Source: Symsagittifera roscoffensis
Taxonomy: Eukaryota; Xenacoelomorpha; Acoela; Convolutidae
DNA length: 64,000 nt
Direction of reading: 5' to 3'
Assembly: GCF_963678635.1 (NCBI RefSeq)
Contig: NC_087064.1
Coordinates: 59,282,338 to 59,346,337, forward strand
Shown: piece by piece, positions 19,392 through 30,051 of the stretch
Numbering within the stretch: the first letter of the stretch is position 1
Layout: every line of letters starts with the position of its first letter
Notes under the pieces: model-generated
Told to the model about the DNA's origin: nothing
What the model saw: only the letters and a program-made list of their open reading frames with translations
The model's database searches: none
Program-made: the position numbers and the translations under genes

Positions 19392-20279
19392 TCAATTGGA
19401 TGCTTCGGGATCTGGAAGTTTCTCTTTTATCCACTTTCCACTTTTTCGAATGTACAGAGTTGCATCGTGGACTCTTATGTCCTTTCTGTCTACAGATTTG
19501 TCGCTGATAAGTTGCCTTCTTCTGACGAGGGCAAGGTTTTCTTGATCAGCTTCTTCCTTCGTCAATGTCGGCTGAGGAAATTTGGTTGAGGGGAGTTTTT
19601 CAGTTTCCTCGCAGATTGCAATATCATTCGTCGTTGGTATGCATTGGGCACTTTTAATAGGATTGTTATTATCTTGTTCTCGTCATATCGACCCAGGCAT
19701 ATGACATCGCCAATTGAGGCATTGACATCCATATGGGTTAATACTTTTTGAACTTCGGCAAGATCGTGTTCTTGGCGCAATCTTGCTTCCTTCTCCGTTG
19801 ATTCAGGGATTCCTCGTACGCGAATGCCATCGAGCTCCTAGGCGCGGGTTTCGGTGGCGGTTTTTGGCGACTGGCAATTGAGCTAGGTTGGGTTGGATAT
19901 CTGAATCAGGTTGGTTTGTGCTTAGCAACGTTTTGATTTCGGTCACTGTTTTTTTGAGGTCAGTCATTTCGTTTTCCAGGGTTTTCATTTGAGTTTCTCG
20001 AAGTTCTTTTAAGGTTGTAGTTTCATGGGCAGCTAGAGTCAAATTATCTTGACGTTTTTCTTCAACGCATTTGTTGCATATCAATAGAGCATTTTTTCCT
20101 AAAGCTGGTACACCATTGACAGCGGCTTCACTTAGACCACAGCAGTCTTCATTCAGGTGCATTAGACAGCCACAGCAAAAGCAGTCGAAAGAGCTTTCAT
20201 TTTTAAGGATTTTCTCGCTGCACGTACTACAAGAATCAGATACTGACTTGACCCGATTTCGGGTGTTATGTTTAGACAT
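19392..20279 (-). pseudogene. LINE ORF1: PHD-like zinc finger, coiled coil and RNA-binding-like domain (frameshifted)
   Basis: ATG at 20279. Residues about 15-70 have a Cys4-His-Cys3-like pattern (CSTCSEKIL...CFCCGCLMHLNEDCC...LICNKC), as in the PHD fingers of some LINE ORF1 proteins. A Leu/Glu/Lys heptad region follows (LKELRETQMKTLENEMTDL), predicted to be a coiled coil. After a frame change near 19800 come a domain with VLTHMDVNASIGDVICLG and ILLKVPNAYQRRMILQSA, and a basic tail. This is the nucleic-acid chaperone protein of the element. The stop at 19392 lies 13 bases before ORF2. Confidence 0.75.
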
Positions 20280-20368
20280 CTTAAAAACATAAAAGGGGCT
20301 CAGAGCAGAGACTCGATGGGCACGCGTGTTGAGATTATAAGGTTTAGGACTCAGATTTGCGTACCTGT

Positions 20369-20953
20369 TTAGAAATTTCGCCGTTTAGCTTCGCATTTCT
20401 CGGCAGCCGTTCGACGCTTCGTGCCACGTGTTTTGTAGATTCTATTGAAGTCGGGAAAATAGTGCAGCACAGTAGCTAGAGGCCTCGACGACTCTATGTA
20501 AGCAGCCTGTTGCAGTTTTCGGTATTCGGCAATTAACGATTCGTCAATTCTTTCGGAAGCACTGATAATATGCTTGGTCACGTCGATGACGTAACAGTCT
20601 AATGAATTTAGAAGATCGTCGAATATGCAGGGATCACCTTTGCGTTGACAGGTAACGACGCAAAAGGGGTTTGGAATAGTCTCAAGGGTTGCAATCAGTT
20701 CTTCGATTGTTTGGGGTATGTTGCCTTTTTTCGGGTGCGATGTTATTGTGTTGTTTAATAAATCGTGCCAGAGAACAATTTTGCAGTTCCTGAGAGGGGT
20801 TGATGTAAGATAATCGAGGCAGTTATTTGACGTGCTAGGGTCAAGATTCAGTCCAGGGAAAGAGTGAACAGGATCAGCAAGCTTATCTTGTTCCGATTGT
20901 TCAAGTTTATTGATGGAATGGTAAAGAGAACTTGCACCTACTATTTTGATCAT
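20369..20953 (-). CDS. Upstream ORF of the LINE, SGNH-esterase-like (tentative)
   Basis: ATG at 20953 gives an intact 194-residue frame: MIKIVGASSLYHSINKLEQ, a middle strand KIVLWHDLLNN, FCVVTCQRKGDPCIFDDLLN and a basic tail KTRGTKRRTAAEKCEAKRR. The opening resembles block I of SGNH hydrolases (G-x-S), and several CR1-group LINEs encode an esterase in the first ORF, but blocks III and V are not clear. It lies 90 bases upstream of ORF1 on the same strand, so the element probably has three ORFs. It is the only undamaged frame of this LINE. The basic tail suggests nucleic-acid binding. Confidence 0.5.
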   Translation of the reverse strand: MIKIVGASSLYHSINKLEQSEQDKLADPVHSFPGLNLDPSTSNNCLDYLTSTPLRNCKIVLWHDLLNNTITSHPKKGNIPQTIEELIATLETIPNPFCVVTCQRKGDPCIFDDLLNSLDCYVIDVTKHIISASERIDESLIAEYRKLQQAAYIESSRPLATVLHYFPDFNRIYKTRGTKRRTAAEKCEAKRRNF

Positions 20954-20998
20954 AAGGTATAGAGACTAAGAAAAATCAATAAATAAAATTGGAATGAA

Positions 20999-21522
20999 CT
21001 AAGCTGATTGGGAATTGAGATGGTGAACACAGCAAATCGGGAGCCGTCCAGAGTGTAGTTCCACCCAGTGTCCAGTGATAAGTAATCCAGAAATTATCGT
21101 CGTGATCAAACTTTTCAACAATTCAACATTGACTATTGGGGCCACCACGGCTTTCCCTTGTTTTGTGTCCGAGTATGATTCATTCCGTTTCTCGCTTAGT
21201 TTCTCTGCTAGTTTCTGGATGGTTTTTGTAGGGCATGGAGCTGCTCCTCCGGTACACGCAAAAATTAGCGGAAAAAAGCTGCTGTGTTCAACATCCAGAT
21301 TTCTTTGTTGGTTTTTTATTGTTTTGACACTCTCATGATATTTGTAGGCGTCAGATATAGTTTTGGGGCAGGATTTAGCATGGGGGTTGAAAACTTTGAC
21401 ATCGAAAAAGGTTTGGCTGAATTGGCCTCCCCAGAGTCCATTTGCCTTGATGTCAAGTCGATCTTCAGTAGTGTTTGTTTTGTTGTGAAAGCTTTCGCCT
21501 TCCAACGATTGAATTTTCGGCT
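20999..21522 (-). pseudogene. 3' fragment of second RT element: PD-(D/E)XK-like C-terminal domain
   Basis: The minus strand reads LEGESFHNKTNTTEDRLDIK, then ANGLWGGQFSQTFFDVKVFN and FFPLIFACTGGAAPCPTKT, ending near 20999. This C-terminal region is shared by a family of RT-bearing elements in invertebrates. D...DVKV followed by a conserved Gly-rich turn resembles the D-(D/E)-x-K core of restriction-type nucleases. The fragment begins exactly at the left LTR (21523). The matching upstream part of the gene lies on the other side of the LTR element at 57131-58830. Confidence 0.75.
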
Positions 21523-22408
21523 TGCAACATTCGCCGAAAAACTACACATTGACGGAGCCTAGAAAAAGTACCCATAGACGACTGGCCGGCGTCAGTTACC
21601 TAAATTCTACTCGTTTTTTACCGTCTGGACCTGGCCAGTTGATTTTTTGGTCTGCTTCGGGCTAAGCAAAAAGTTACTATTTTCAGGCTATCAGTCAAAC
21701 GATTTTTAATTAGCTTCCGTTTACATGCAAAGACAACCACATAGCTGGGTCTCGGACCCCCCGACTATGTGATTGCTACTAAAAACACGGCTCGAATATC
21801 CTTTTTTACTATGTTTTTTGTGACAGTTCTATATTCAATCCATTGGAGATGGATTGACCCTTTCCTCTTTCTAGCAACTCATATTCTAAAATAACAAATA
21901 ATACCGGTGTTAGTTCAAAGGTTCATGACATCAGAGTAGCTAAAAAGTCAATTTATTACAGTCCTTCACCATATGATGTCCCTAAGGGGGCCGAGCCTCA
22001 GATTAAGTGCTTTTTCTGCAATAACGTCGTTATTACTCCCAATTCGTGGCACGGGAGGGTACTGCTCTTTCCTTCTTCCCCACTGAAGCCTCCTTTCACT
22101 CTCTGGTCTCCAATTCGTTGTCTTAACGTGCGCGATCGTCACGATGGTAGGCTTCGTGTTTTCTTCTATATATCCGACCATCTGTCTCTTGCTAAATCGG
22201 TTGTTGCTGTGTTTTTGTCACTTTTTAACCAAAAATGGCCATTTCCCGGTATTTCTCAGAATTAGACTGTCTGCAATCGAGTTTTTGAAAATTAAAAATT
22301 CCAGAAAATTCTAGCCTACTTTTCAACAATAGATGATCACTAAGGCCTCTAATGTCGTTATGTGCTGCGACGGAAGGTTCCGCTCTGCCAATCCGGGGGA
22401 ATGGCACA
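21523..22408 (-). repeat. LTR, 3' copy (886 bp)
   Basis: Starts TGCAACATTCGCC and ends GGGGAATGGCACA on the plus strand. It aligns from end to end with 56246-57130, with scattered substitutions and small indels. The neighbouring internal sequence on the minus strand is purine-rich (GTCCGGGGAGTA), a plausible polypurine tract. Confidence 0.85.
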
Positions 22409-23105
22409 TACTCCCCGGACAGACCCCTTCAATGACCACATTGATTGCATAATGCCGGGATATCGTCAAGTAGTGTTCCAGTTCTCTATAGTTAACATTA
22501 CAAACCGCATTATAAAAATGAATTTTATCTACTCCACCTTAAATGGCATCGTACTACATCTAACTGCCTTTCAATATTTTCACAAAATTTGCACTACGAA
22601 GAATGTCCTAGGTAAATTTTTTTTCTGACTACTTACGTCATCTCGTGATTAAATTTCTTCTCGGTCTTGCTGATTAAAAGCTTTGGGACGTGGCACGACC
22701 ACGCATCCGTTAAAATTAACTTATTGTCACTCACCAAGTATAATCATTCATCTATGCTGTCGTCCTCAATATTAATACCAAGGAACTCTGTAGTTAGGAA
22801 GGTAATGAGGTACTCACCCTCTTTGAGCGAGCTTACCCAAACCTTACAAAACAAAAAGTTTAAAATTTTCAATGATCAATCTTAGTTGATTGGTATCAGT
22901 TTTAGCGCACAAAGACAATTAAGTTTTTCTTCTTATCTCTTCACTCTCACTTCCATCTCGTGTCACATCTTTGTCTTCACTCCATTGCTTGTTGTCCTTG
23001 TTCTTCTGTCTCGCTGTCTCCTAAGACTTTCTCCAGCATGTTCACGGAGTTGCGGGCCGTGCGCCAACTCTCCTGCTCTAGCAGCCTCGGTTTGCAACAA
23101 GGTAG
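22409..23105. other. Untranslated 3' interior of the LTR element
   Basis: No convincing frame in this interval on either strand. It holds the candidate polypurine tract at 22411-22420 (minus strand GGGGAGTA) and AT-rich sequence up to the last degraded coding block. Confidence 0.5.
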
Positions 23106-24065
23106 TCAGTCCACATTCACCTTTTGCTCCCGTTTCCTGCAAAAGCTGTGGTTCAGACACAGGCTCACATTCCGTTCGAGGTCAGCTTGTAAGATCTCTC
23201 TTTTTCCGGCTTCAGTAGCACAGGGTGCTCCAGCTACTCGCTTCAATGCCGTGGTAACAGCATTTCTGTGCAATAGGAAAACTCTCTTATAGGCTCCCGG
23301 TCCTCTATCTAGCTGGAAGGATTGATTAGCTACCGTGTTCCTGGACATATGGAGCTTCGCGCAATCATACATCCATGACGTCATCAATGCACGGAAGCAA
23401 GGCATCAAGCTTTGCCTTGACCATATCCTCTCAATGGCTTTGGGTATCCTCAGAACGTTGCAGTTGGTTCTGAAAAGATCTAAGTTGTTGTTCAACTTCA
23501 CGTTACTTAGTTGCTCGGGTGTCGGCCCAGCCGTCTCCTGTTCACTCGTGCCCGCGTTAGCTTCTAACATCTCACCGCCAGCATGGCACTAACCACCACA
23601 ATTTACACTGGTTGATTTTGGTCGGGCAACCCCGTGGAGTACAACTCCTCCACGTCCCACACTAACACTAGATTCCCGAGTTTGGGGTACCATAACGTCT
23701 GCGCCAGGCAGTGACAAGGATACTCCCCACGGGTCATCAAGATATTTCGTCGCGTACGGTACCCTGAAGCTCCAAGCAACGGTTCCACTTCTGTAATGAT
23801 CCTATGTAAGTCGTCTTTCTCATCAATGGTGGGGAATTCTGTGGGTAACACTCCACTTGCCTTCTTTTCTATGGAATTCACTCACGTTACCCTCACTCAA
23901 CCTCATGAAATCTTCACTCACTATGTCCTGCAACTCGCCTTCAGATCTCTTCGGGACGGCTCGAATGATCTTCGTCAGTAAATCATACGACCTTTCTCTC
24001 ATCCTGGCCGATCTCACGCACTTTGGCACAGAGAAGAGTTGCTTCCTCGCGTCCATTACCAACAT
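23106..24065 (-). pseudogene. Last coding block of the SGNH-type polyprotein, frameshifted
   Basis: Two overlapping frames (24065-23823 and 23881-23603), then a third (23570-23106), give a chain of polar, Arg/Glu-rich protein. Examples are LLTKIIRAVPKRSEGELQD, GVLPTEFPTIDEKDDLHRI and LFRTNCNVLRIPKAIERIW. Composition and GC content match the blocks upstream, so I treat it as the C-terminal continuation. No family recognised and no membrane segment seen, which argues against a classical envelope protein. Confidence 0.45.
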
Positions 24066-25417
24066 GTGCTAGAGTACCCCATTTTGGAATATGGTGCGGA
24101 GCTCGAACCCACCAGATATTTCGACCCAGTAGGTCTATGATAGTTCTCACTGTCTTTCAAATTCATCTCGTTCTCTAGAGCCGCTCGCCAACCTCCAATC
24201 TTCTGCTCAGTCTGCAATGCTCCAGTGAAAAATTCCACACTTAAGGTGGTAACCATCCCATGGGCACGCTCCAGGCGTTCTAGTGATTCAATCGAGCTCG
24301 TCATACTGATCAAATTCACTTCCGCTTTTCCGTGGCTGTCTGCTATCAATCCCATCTCACTTTTGTTCGATATGCTTAACTTTCTATACAACTGAGCTAG
24401 TTGGCAACTTTGCTCACTCAGCGTGTTCAGACAATGGCCCGTGCCACACACACAACTTGAAGCTAGACAGGTGCCTTGTCTCAAACAATTACTCAACGAA
24501 CTTCCCTCGGAGGGTTCCGTAGATGGTCTGCCATTCTGCTTCGTTGTTTTCAGGGCCAGCAGATGATGTATCATGGCCAAATCATTTAGAATCGCGTCAT
24601 CATCCAAATCCAACACGAAATCTGCCGTCATATTCCAGATTAAACTGGCATTCGGGTGTGGACACCATGAAGGCTTCATGAACTCCCACATGGTTGCTAA
24701 GCTGGTCTTCAAGGGACCGTCCCATGAACCACATTCAAAGCTCACTTGCCTCTTTAGCTCAGGAACCGAGAGTTTGACCACTCTTTCCTCCAAGATAATT
24801 CCCAGCTTGGGTTGTTCCACCATCAGCATGCCAGTTGTTTCCTTGACTCGCTCGACCCAGAAATCAAGTATCATGACTTGCTCGTAGTCAAAATATGTCT
24901 CCCTGGCTTCGTCGTCCACAAAGGGTTTGTACGCCATCCCTGGCATGCCTGACACATATTGGAATGATTTCAGCTTCCCCAGCGTTGCATAATATTTCTG
25001 TTGCCTGACTCCCTCAATTGACTCACGGCTTACTTTCAACTCTTTGTTGGCGTATCTTCTCACTTCCTCCAGCCTGCGATAGATTTCTATATCATTAGTC
25101 TCTTTACTAGGTATGAGCAGCGGCATGTCCTGATATAGCTCCAGGAGAGCCCTTACGAATTGTCCTTCATGATCAACTCCCCTTTGCCGAATGGTTTTTA
25201 CACATTCTTCCAATACAGGGGTGGGGATGCGATCCACCACGAACCTCACAAAGCAAAAGGCATCTTTGCGCTTAGCCCAGGCTATCGCGGAATCATCTCT
25301 GCTTATCAACACTCGCAGGACTTCTATCAGTTCCAGCTCCCGCTCCTTCAATTTCGAGTCATTATTGGCCTCGTACTCCGATCTCTTGATTCTCATTAGG
25401 CACCAGGCCAGTCGCAC
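24056..25417 (-). CDS. Large open frame of unknown function in the SGNH block (453 residues)
   Basis: This is the longest intact frame of the block: helical and charged in its first half (SEYEANNDSKLKERELELIE, VLEECVKTIRQRGVDHEGQ). A middle region follows (DFWVERVKETTGMLMVEQPK). A compact Cys cluster comes next (TCLASSCVCGTGHC, then SEQSC), then a Leu-rich stretch. No ATP, nuclease or membrane motif is visible. The Cys cluster could bind metal. Upstream, the frame at 25418-25657 leads directly into it with a single stop between, so it was likely part of a longer polyprotein. Confidence 0.5.
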   Translation of the reverse strand: MRLAWCLMRIKRSEYEANNDSKLKERELELIEVLRVLISRDDSAIAWAKRKDAFCFVRFVVDRIPTPVLEECVKTIRQRGVDHEGQFVRALLELYQDMPLLIPSKETNDIEIYRRLEEVRRYANKELKVSRESIEGVRQQKYYATLGKLKSFQYVSGMPGMAYKPFVDDEARETYFDYEQVMILDFWVERVKETTGMLMVEQPKLGIILEERVVKLSVPELKRQVSFECGSWDGPLKTSLATMWEFMKPSWCPHPNASLIWNMTADFVLDLDDDAILNDLAMIHHLLALKTTKQNGRPSTEPSEGSSLSNCLRQGTCLASSCVCGTGHCLNTLSEQSCQLAQLYRKLSISNKSEMGLIADSHGKAEVNLISMTSSIESLERLERAHGMVTTLSVEFFTGALQTEQKIGGWRAALENEMNLKDSENYHRPTGSKYLVGSSSAPYSKMGYSSTCW

Positions 25418-25690
25418 CTAAAAGTCAGTTCTCGCGCTTGGGTAGGCCAGGTACACTGCCACCTTCGCCGGTGCATGCATGCTCTCGTCAAAGTATCTCT
25501 GGAGAGCCGCCCTCCAAGAGATTTCTAACATTTTTTCTAGCCCGATCTCATTTGCCTCCGAGGACATCACGGTGCCATGTTCCTTCCTATTCAGATTAGA
25601 GCCCTCCGTCAGTTCGTTCAAGTACTCCTCCATGGCGAGCTTTTCGCTCCAGGCCAACAGGTGTCCTCTCGCTGAGTTTCTCGCCTAGAA
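25418..25690 (-). pseudogene. Unknown coding block, continuation of the SGNH-type polyprotein
   Basis: Minus-strand frame with MAWSEKLAMEEYLNELTEG and ISWRAALQRYFDESMHAPA. It ends two residues before the frame at 25417, suggesting one nonsense change in a longer protein. Confidence 0.4.
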
Positions 25691-25777
25691 CTTCTCCTCA
25701 TAATACCCGGCGGGATCCCCCATGTAGGCTGAGTCGGGTACTGTGCTCCGACTGTACTCAACCACGCCGAGTTGTCC

Positions 25778-26682
25778 CTACAGTTTCATCCAGGCCATGT
25801 TTGTCCGCGAGGGTTTGTAGTCACCGATCCATCCAGATCCACACTGACTGATGACCTCCATTTCAAGCTTTGTATCTGCCAATGTCCGTGCATTTTTCTT
25901 CGACCTCGTGGCTGTTGAGGTCAAGCCTGCCAATAGCATGGGGGGTATTAAGTTTTCTTTCTCTCCCCCTGCCAACGCTGCAACATCTCCTTGTCCACTC
26001 TCATTTGGACAAGCTACTTTCGCCAACGAGGCCACTACTGCGTTCGCCTTCGACTTCACTACTTTCTGATTCACTTTTTTGCTTCCTGTTCTCCCCTTCA
26101 ATCTCTTCAGCCCTTTCTTGGCTCGCCTGACAGGTAATTTTATCACAACCTGATTTTCATTGGCACTGTCCTCCAAAATTGACTCGGTCAGAACGTCAGG
26201 CTCTGTGGAGCTCATTAGTTTCCCTAGAACCTCGCGCATGATGGGTTGGTTCAACCCCACCTTCATTACGGACTGCTTCCCGTATCTGCGTATCACGTCC
26301 CATGTCCTCTCTATGAAGGTTACTCGATTCCAGGTCACTCCCGCCTTCCGTTCAAGTTCGCTCTGGTATCTCTCCCATTCTTCTTCAGGCAATGTGCCCA
26401 GGAGGGGTACCCTCATTGCCTCGTCAATTCTTCTCCTCCTGGGTGAATCATGGAAAAAACTACATCCCTACTCCTGTATTCCACTGCCAAGCCTATCGGA
26501 TCTACTGGGGACAGACTGGCTGGCGCCTCCCTTGTAGGAGACATGAAAGACAATGGTGTCATCAACAATAGATGTCCATCGACGTCCCTGTCGTCGACGT
26601 CTACACTGAATTGATATTCCAGCAAGTCCCTTTCTAACGCACCTAAGTCCAATCCACTTGACTTGTCTTTGTTTCCCTCCAT
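25778..26682 (-). pseudogene. Unknown coding block with basic segment, SGNH-type polyprotein
   Basis: Two frames, 26682-26413 (acidic, ALERDLLEYQFSVDVDDRD, HLLLMTPLSFMSP) and 26416-25778, meet with a small overlap at 26413-26416. The second has LPEEEWERYQSELERKAGVT and a Lys-rich patch (RRAKKGLKRLKGRTGSKKV) that could bind nucleic acid or direct nuclear import. It ends CGSGWIGDYKPSRTNMAWM. The overlap looks like one frameshift in a once continuous protein. Confidence 0.45.
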
Positions 26683-26699
26683 AGGGTCGTCATCCTAGT

Positions 26700-27272
26700 C
26701 CATCTGATCATCGTCGTTAGTGTCTGGTCTCGGTCCAGGTCCCGAGGGGCCTTGGCGGATGTCCACGCCCGAGTCCGACCGCGCCGGTACGGTCAGGTCC
26801 CCCGCGTGGTAGAACAACTCGTCGTTCACCAGGAACTCTACCGACTCGTCGCCATGTGGCGCCAGCTCGTCGACCGTTATGCCTGTGCCTCCCCATAAGT
26901 TCCTTTGGCACCTCTAACAACTACACTTTCATTTCTCCTGGGCACTTCAATCGTGACAAATCATCGGCTCGTACGTATACATTACTTCACAGGTCGGAGG
27001 AAACGTCGGGTTTTCTCGTGGGTGGCGCTTCAATCTTCTTTCGGCTCCATGCATCAGGGAAACTGAAGTCAAAGGTGTGCATCGCTGCCACATTCCAACT
27101 GATAAAGCGCGGCTCCATCCCTTCACTCCATTTCTGCATTCTCTTTTACGCATCACGGGCGGCTCCAATGCGAGGGGCAACAACAGGAGACGTGACTGCC
27201 AGCAGCATACTCCTTACGGGCGGGTATTGAGGACATTGGCTCGGCCGTATCTTTTACCACTGGTCTCAAATT
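26700..27272 (-). pseudogene. Degraded coding block linking the two conserved parts of the SGNH-type polyprotein
   Basis: Several short minus-strand frames alternate here, with identifiable pieces such as PRFISWNVAAMHTFDFSFP, VYVRADDLSRLKCPGEMKV and LLEVPKELMGRHRHN. An in-frame TAG separates two of them. The order is collinear with the flanking blocks, so this is decay rather than a separate gene. Confidence 0.4.
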
Positions 27273-29449
27273 CTAGAGCTTGGGGTTAAACTGGATATGA
27301 GAAAAGTCTACATCGCCCAAATGGCACTTGAAGCTGTTGTTAAAGTCCATCAATATCCATCCTGGCTCCAATATTCTACCGAACAATCTATCGTCACTGG
27401 CCAGTCCTCTCAGTTCCTTCTGTTCCACCCAATTTAACACGGAACAGTCTACCACTGAGACTAAATTGACGTACAACACCGAGTTCCTGTACGCTTTCAC
27501 TTATACGTCTGGAAACGCGTATGACATCGCCGGTCCGTACACCACAGTGACGAACTCCCTCAGTCCATGGACTAGAACCAGCGGATCGATCCGCATCATT
27601 ACAGCCAGATCCGTTAGCAAAAGCATGCCACAATACTGCTTACACTCATTCACTCCCGCTGCAGTCTTGTCCTCTCAGGTGACACTCCTGTTCTGTTGTA
27701 GGAGGTACTGGAGCAAGAGTATCCTCCAATCCTTCATCTTTCGATATGAGGCGGTTTCCAACTGCGCGTTGTATTCTCGACTCGCTCCCTGGAGCTGTTC
27801 GTGGTAACGCAAAAGCTCGAAAAAATCGCTCAACCGACCATATGTTATCACGATCAGGGTAAGGAGTCCATCCAGTCTCAGGTCCACCAACGCGTGGGTG
27901 AAGAGATTTGCAGGTCCCATCACAAAGTTCTCATGACCAAGCGTCACATACAGTGCCAATACCAGACCAATTGACAGTTTTCGGTTGTCCTTGACGAAGC
28001 TCGCGATCAGATTCCGGGAGGCCCTCGGGTAACACGTAGACAGGGAAGATGGCGTCAATCCCACTCCCATTCCTCCCAGGATGGCATCAGATCTCTCATA
28101 TTGCGCTTTCGTGGCCACAATCTCTGCCTGGATTTTATCTAGCGGTATCGTGTTCGTGTCTTGTATCAATTGCAGCATCATGCCTCCGACTAGCTCCCGT
28201 TCGTTAAACAAGTTCTTCAAGTATCCGTGTATCTCTTTGATCACAGATGGAGCGTGCTCAAAAGCGTATTCACCCAAGGCACACACTCTCGGTGATAAAT
28301 ACAGCCATGAATTGGTATGTGGCTTTGTCCTCAAGGTCAGTGCCATGAGGTCCTCTTCCGCTGATGTCAGATTTCTTCTGACCGTGCTCCCTGCGCGTTC
28401 CTAGTATAATCCATACTTCTAAACCAGAGGTCAATCGCCACCTGTTGCACCAACAACCACTGTCATCCACTCCTGGTCTCAGTTTCAGTAACCTGGCAAA
28501 CTTGGACAGTTCCAACCCCAGGACTTCGTCCAGCAACACCCGAATTGTGCTGCAATCCTTGAACCACTGAATGGCATTCGAAATGTCAGCCCAGACAGCA
28601 GGGAGTTTCGAACAAAGTGGATAATAGTTGTTGGGGTCAACGATTCTGTTCGACGCGGGTATGATCACGTTGAACCGTCCTTCTGCTAATGGGGTAACCG
28701 TCCTGCATACAAATTGCAAGGGTTCCGGCAATTTTGCATATCCAGGTGATAACACAAAAATTATCTTCACCACGTTCCTAGTGAAGTGTCGCTGAACTGA
28801 TGATTCCACCACAGTCATCGCCGAAAGCAACGTCATGATCGCCTCTCCCATGATCTCATTACTGGGAATCGATCCATCCGTCAGACGGGATAACAATCCT
28901 CTACTCTGCAGGTTATCATTCGAGCCGGCAATTATTATCACCTGTGGGTCCATGCTGACCGTCCTCTGTACGCTTATCGTCATGCCCACTGATTGTCCCC
29001 AGTCCAATTTAGGCGCTGTCAAGAAAATCAAGACGGGCCCAAAGAGAGAACGAGGCGTATAGAGATAATCTGAACTTGCTACTATCAGGTTTTTGGCAGC
29101 CTTTATATCTAGGGGATCATAGGCAGCAAACAGGCTGTCACCCATTGGTTTCTTCAGTCCCGCATACCTCTTATCGTCCTCGGGTCGCTCGGGGATAGTC
29201 TCTCGAATACTCTGCCGGTTTGGAGAACTGCCGATACATCTTATGATGCTTATTGTTGGGCTTATTCTCTGTCAGAAATTTGCCCCTCCGGGAAAGCCGC
29301 GTCAATTCCCTGAGTCTCCGACGGACGTCCGTGAGAGATCGGGTGTTCAGGGGTTCAAAGGTATTGTCCTGAGGTAATCCCTCTAGATCCACAAACCTGA
29401 GCGTGGCTGCGGAGCTAAGCTGCTCCTGCTCTGCTAATAGCCAGTTCAC
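27273..29449 (-). pseudogene. Central conserved region of the SGNH-type polyprotein, with a second GDS/GSND-like module
   Basis: Collinear frames 29449-29171, 29145-28270, 28346-27675 and 27500-27273 make about 700 residues. The N-terminal part has MGDSLFAAYDPLD and, about 60 residues later, DPQVIIIAGSNDHLQSRG, then VVKIIFVLSPGYAKLPEPL. The G-D-S and G-S-N-D spacing resembles blocks I and III of SGNH hydrolases. The C-terminal part is largely helical (GPANLFTHALVDLRLDGLL, YGRLSDFFELLRYHEQLQG). Frame changes near 28300, 29150 and 27650 break it. A capsid-like or scaffold function for the helical part is only a guess. Confidence 0.5.
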
Positions 29450-29464
29450 GCCCGATATCCAATA

Positions 29465-30049
29465 TTATGCCGAAACTGTGGGACCCTCTCCACCCATCAT
29501 CTTGTTTGCATCCGCTCGACATGTTAACGTGTTCATGTTTAAGTTCGCCAGCATATCAGTTTTATATTGCCCCCAACCGCTGGGATCTGGACGGTTCCAG
29601 AGCAGCAAACTGTTTGACTCAATTCCCTCCGCCGGCGTGGCACTCGTCGATGGGCTCCATGTAAGAGCAGGAACCGTCGCGGGCGGAGTACTCGTCCTCG
29701 ATACGGTTTGAGAGCTAGTCTGACTCTGATCAATTGGCCTCCCAAGTCGGCTCTCTAACGGTTGTCTTCTAGGGGGAGGAGCAGTCCCCAACCTTTCTCT
29801 CACATCCGAGCTTAGAGCAACGGGAGCAGTTCCACTCGTTTCCATTGCCATTGGCCCGAGACGATTGGCGAGGGGTTCCGGCACGTTGTCCCTCACTCTA
29901 CCTCCTCCAGTCGAACTGGTCCGAGCCAGAGAGTCAGTTTTCCTTAATTCTTGCTCCATTTCCTCAATCTTTCTCTGAAACGCGTCGTTTATCCAACGCC
30001 TTCCTTGTGCCAGTTGATCAGTCATCCGCAGAGTGTTCTCGAGAGCCAT
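29465..30049 (-). pseudogene. Pro/Ser/Thr-rich linker after the SGNH module
   Basis: The frame starts in a helical end-piece (RRWINDAFQRKIEEMEQELR) and passes into a disordered Pro/Ser/Thr/Arg-rich stretch (RLGTAPPPRRQPLESRLG). It ends with LLLWNRPDPSGWGQYKTDML. It follows the SGNH module in order. The D-x-x-H block expected at the end of an SGNH domain is missing where the helical end-piece begins, implying a small deletion. Confidence 0.5.
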
Positions 30050-30051
30050 GA

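Noticed and set aside
21518-21522. Target site duplication for the giant LTR element
   Set aside because: The flanks (minus strand AGCC on one side, AGA on the other) share only two bases; decay or rearrangement prevents a claim.
22900-24065. Envelope gene of an endogenous retrovirus-like element
   Set aside because: No signal peptide, membrane helix or fusion-peptide-like stretch is visible in this block or upstream; naming it env would be unsupported.
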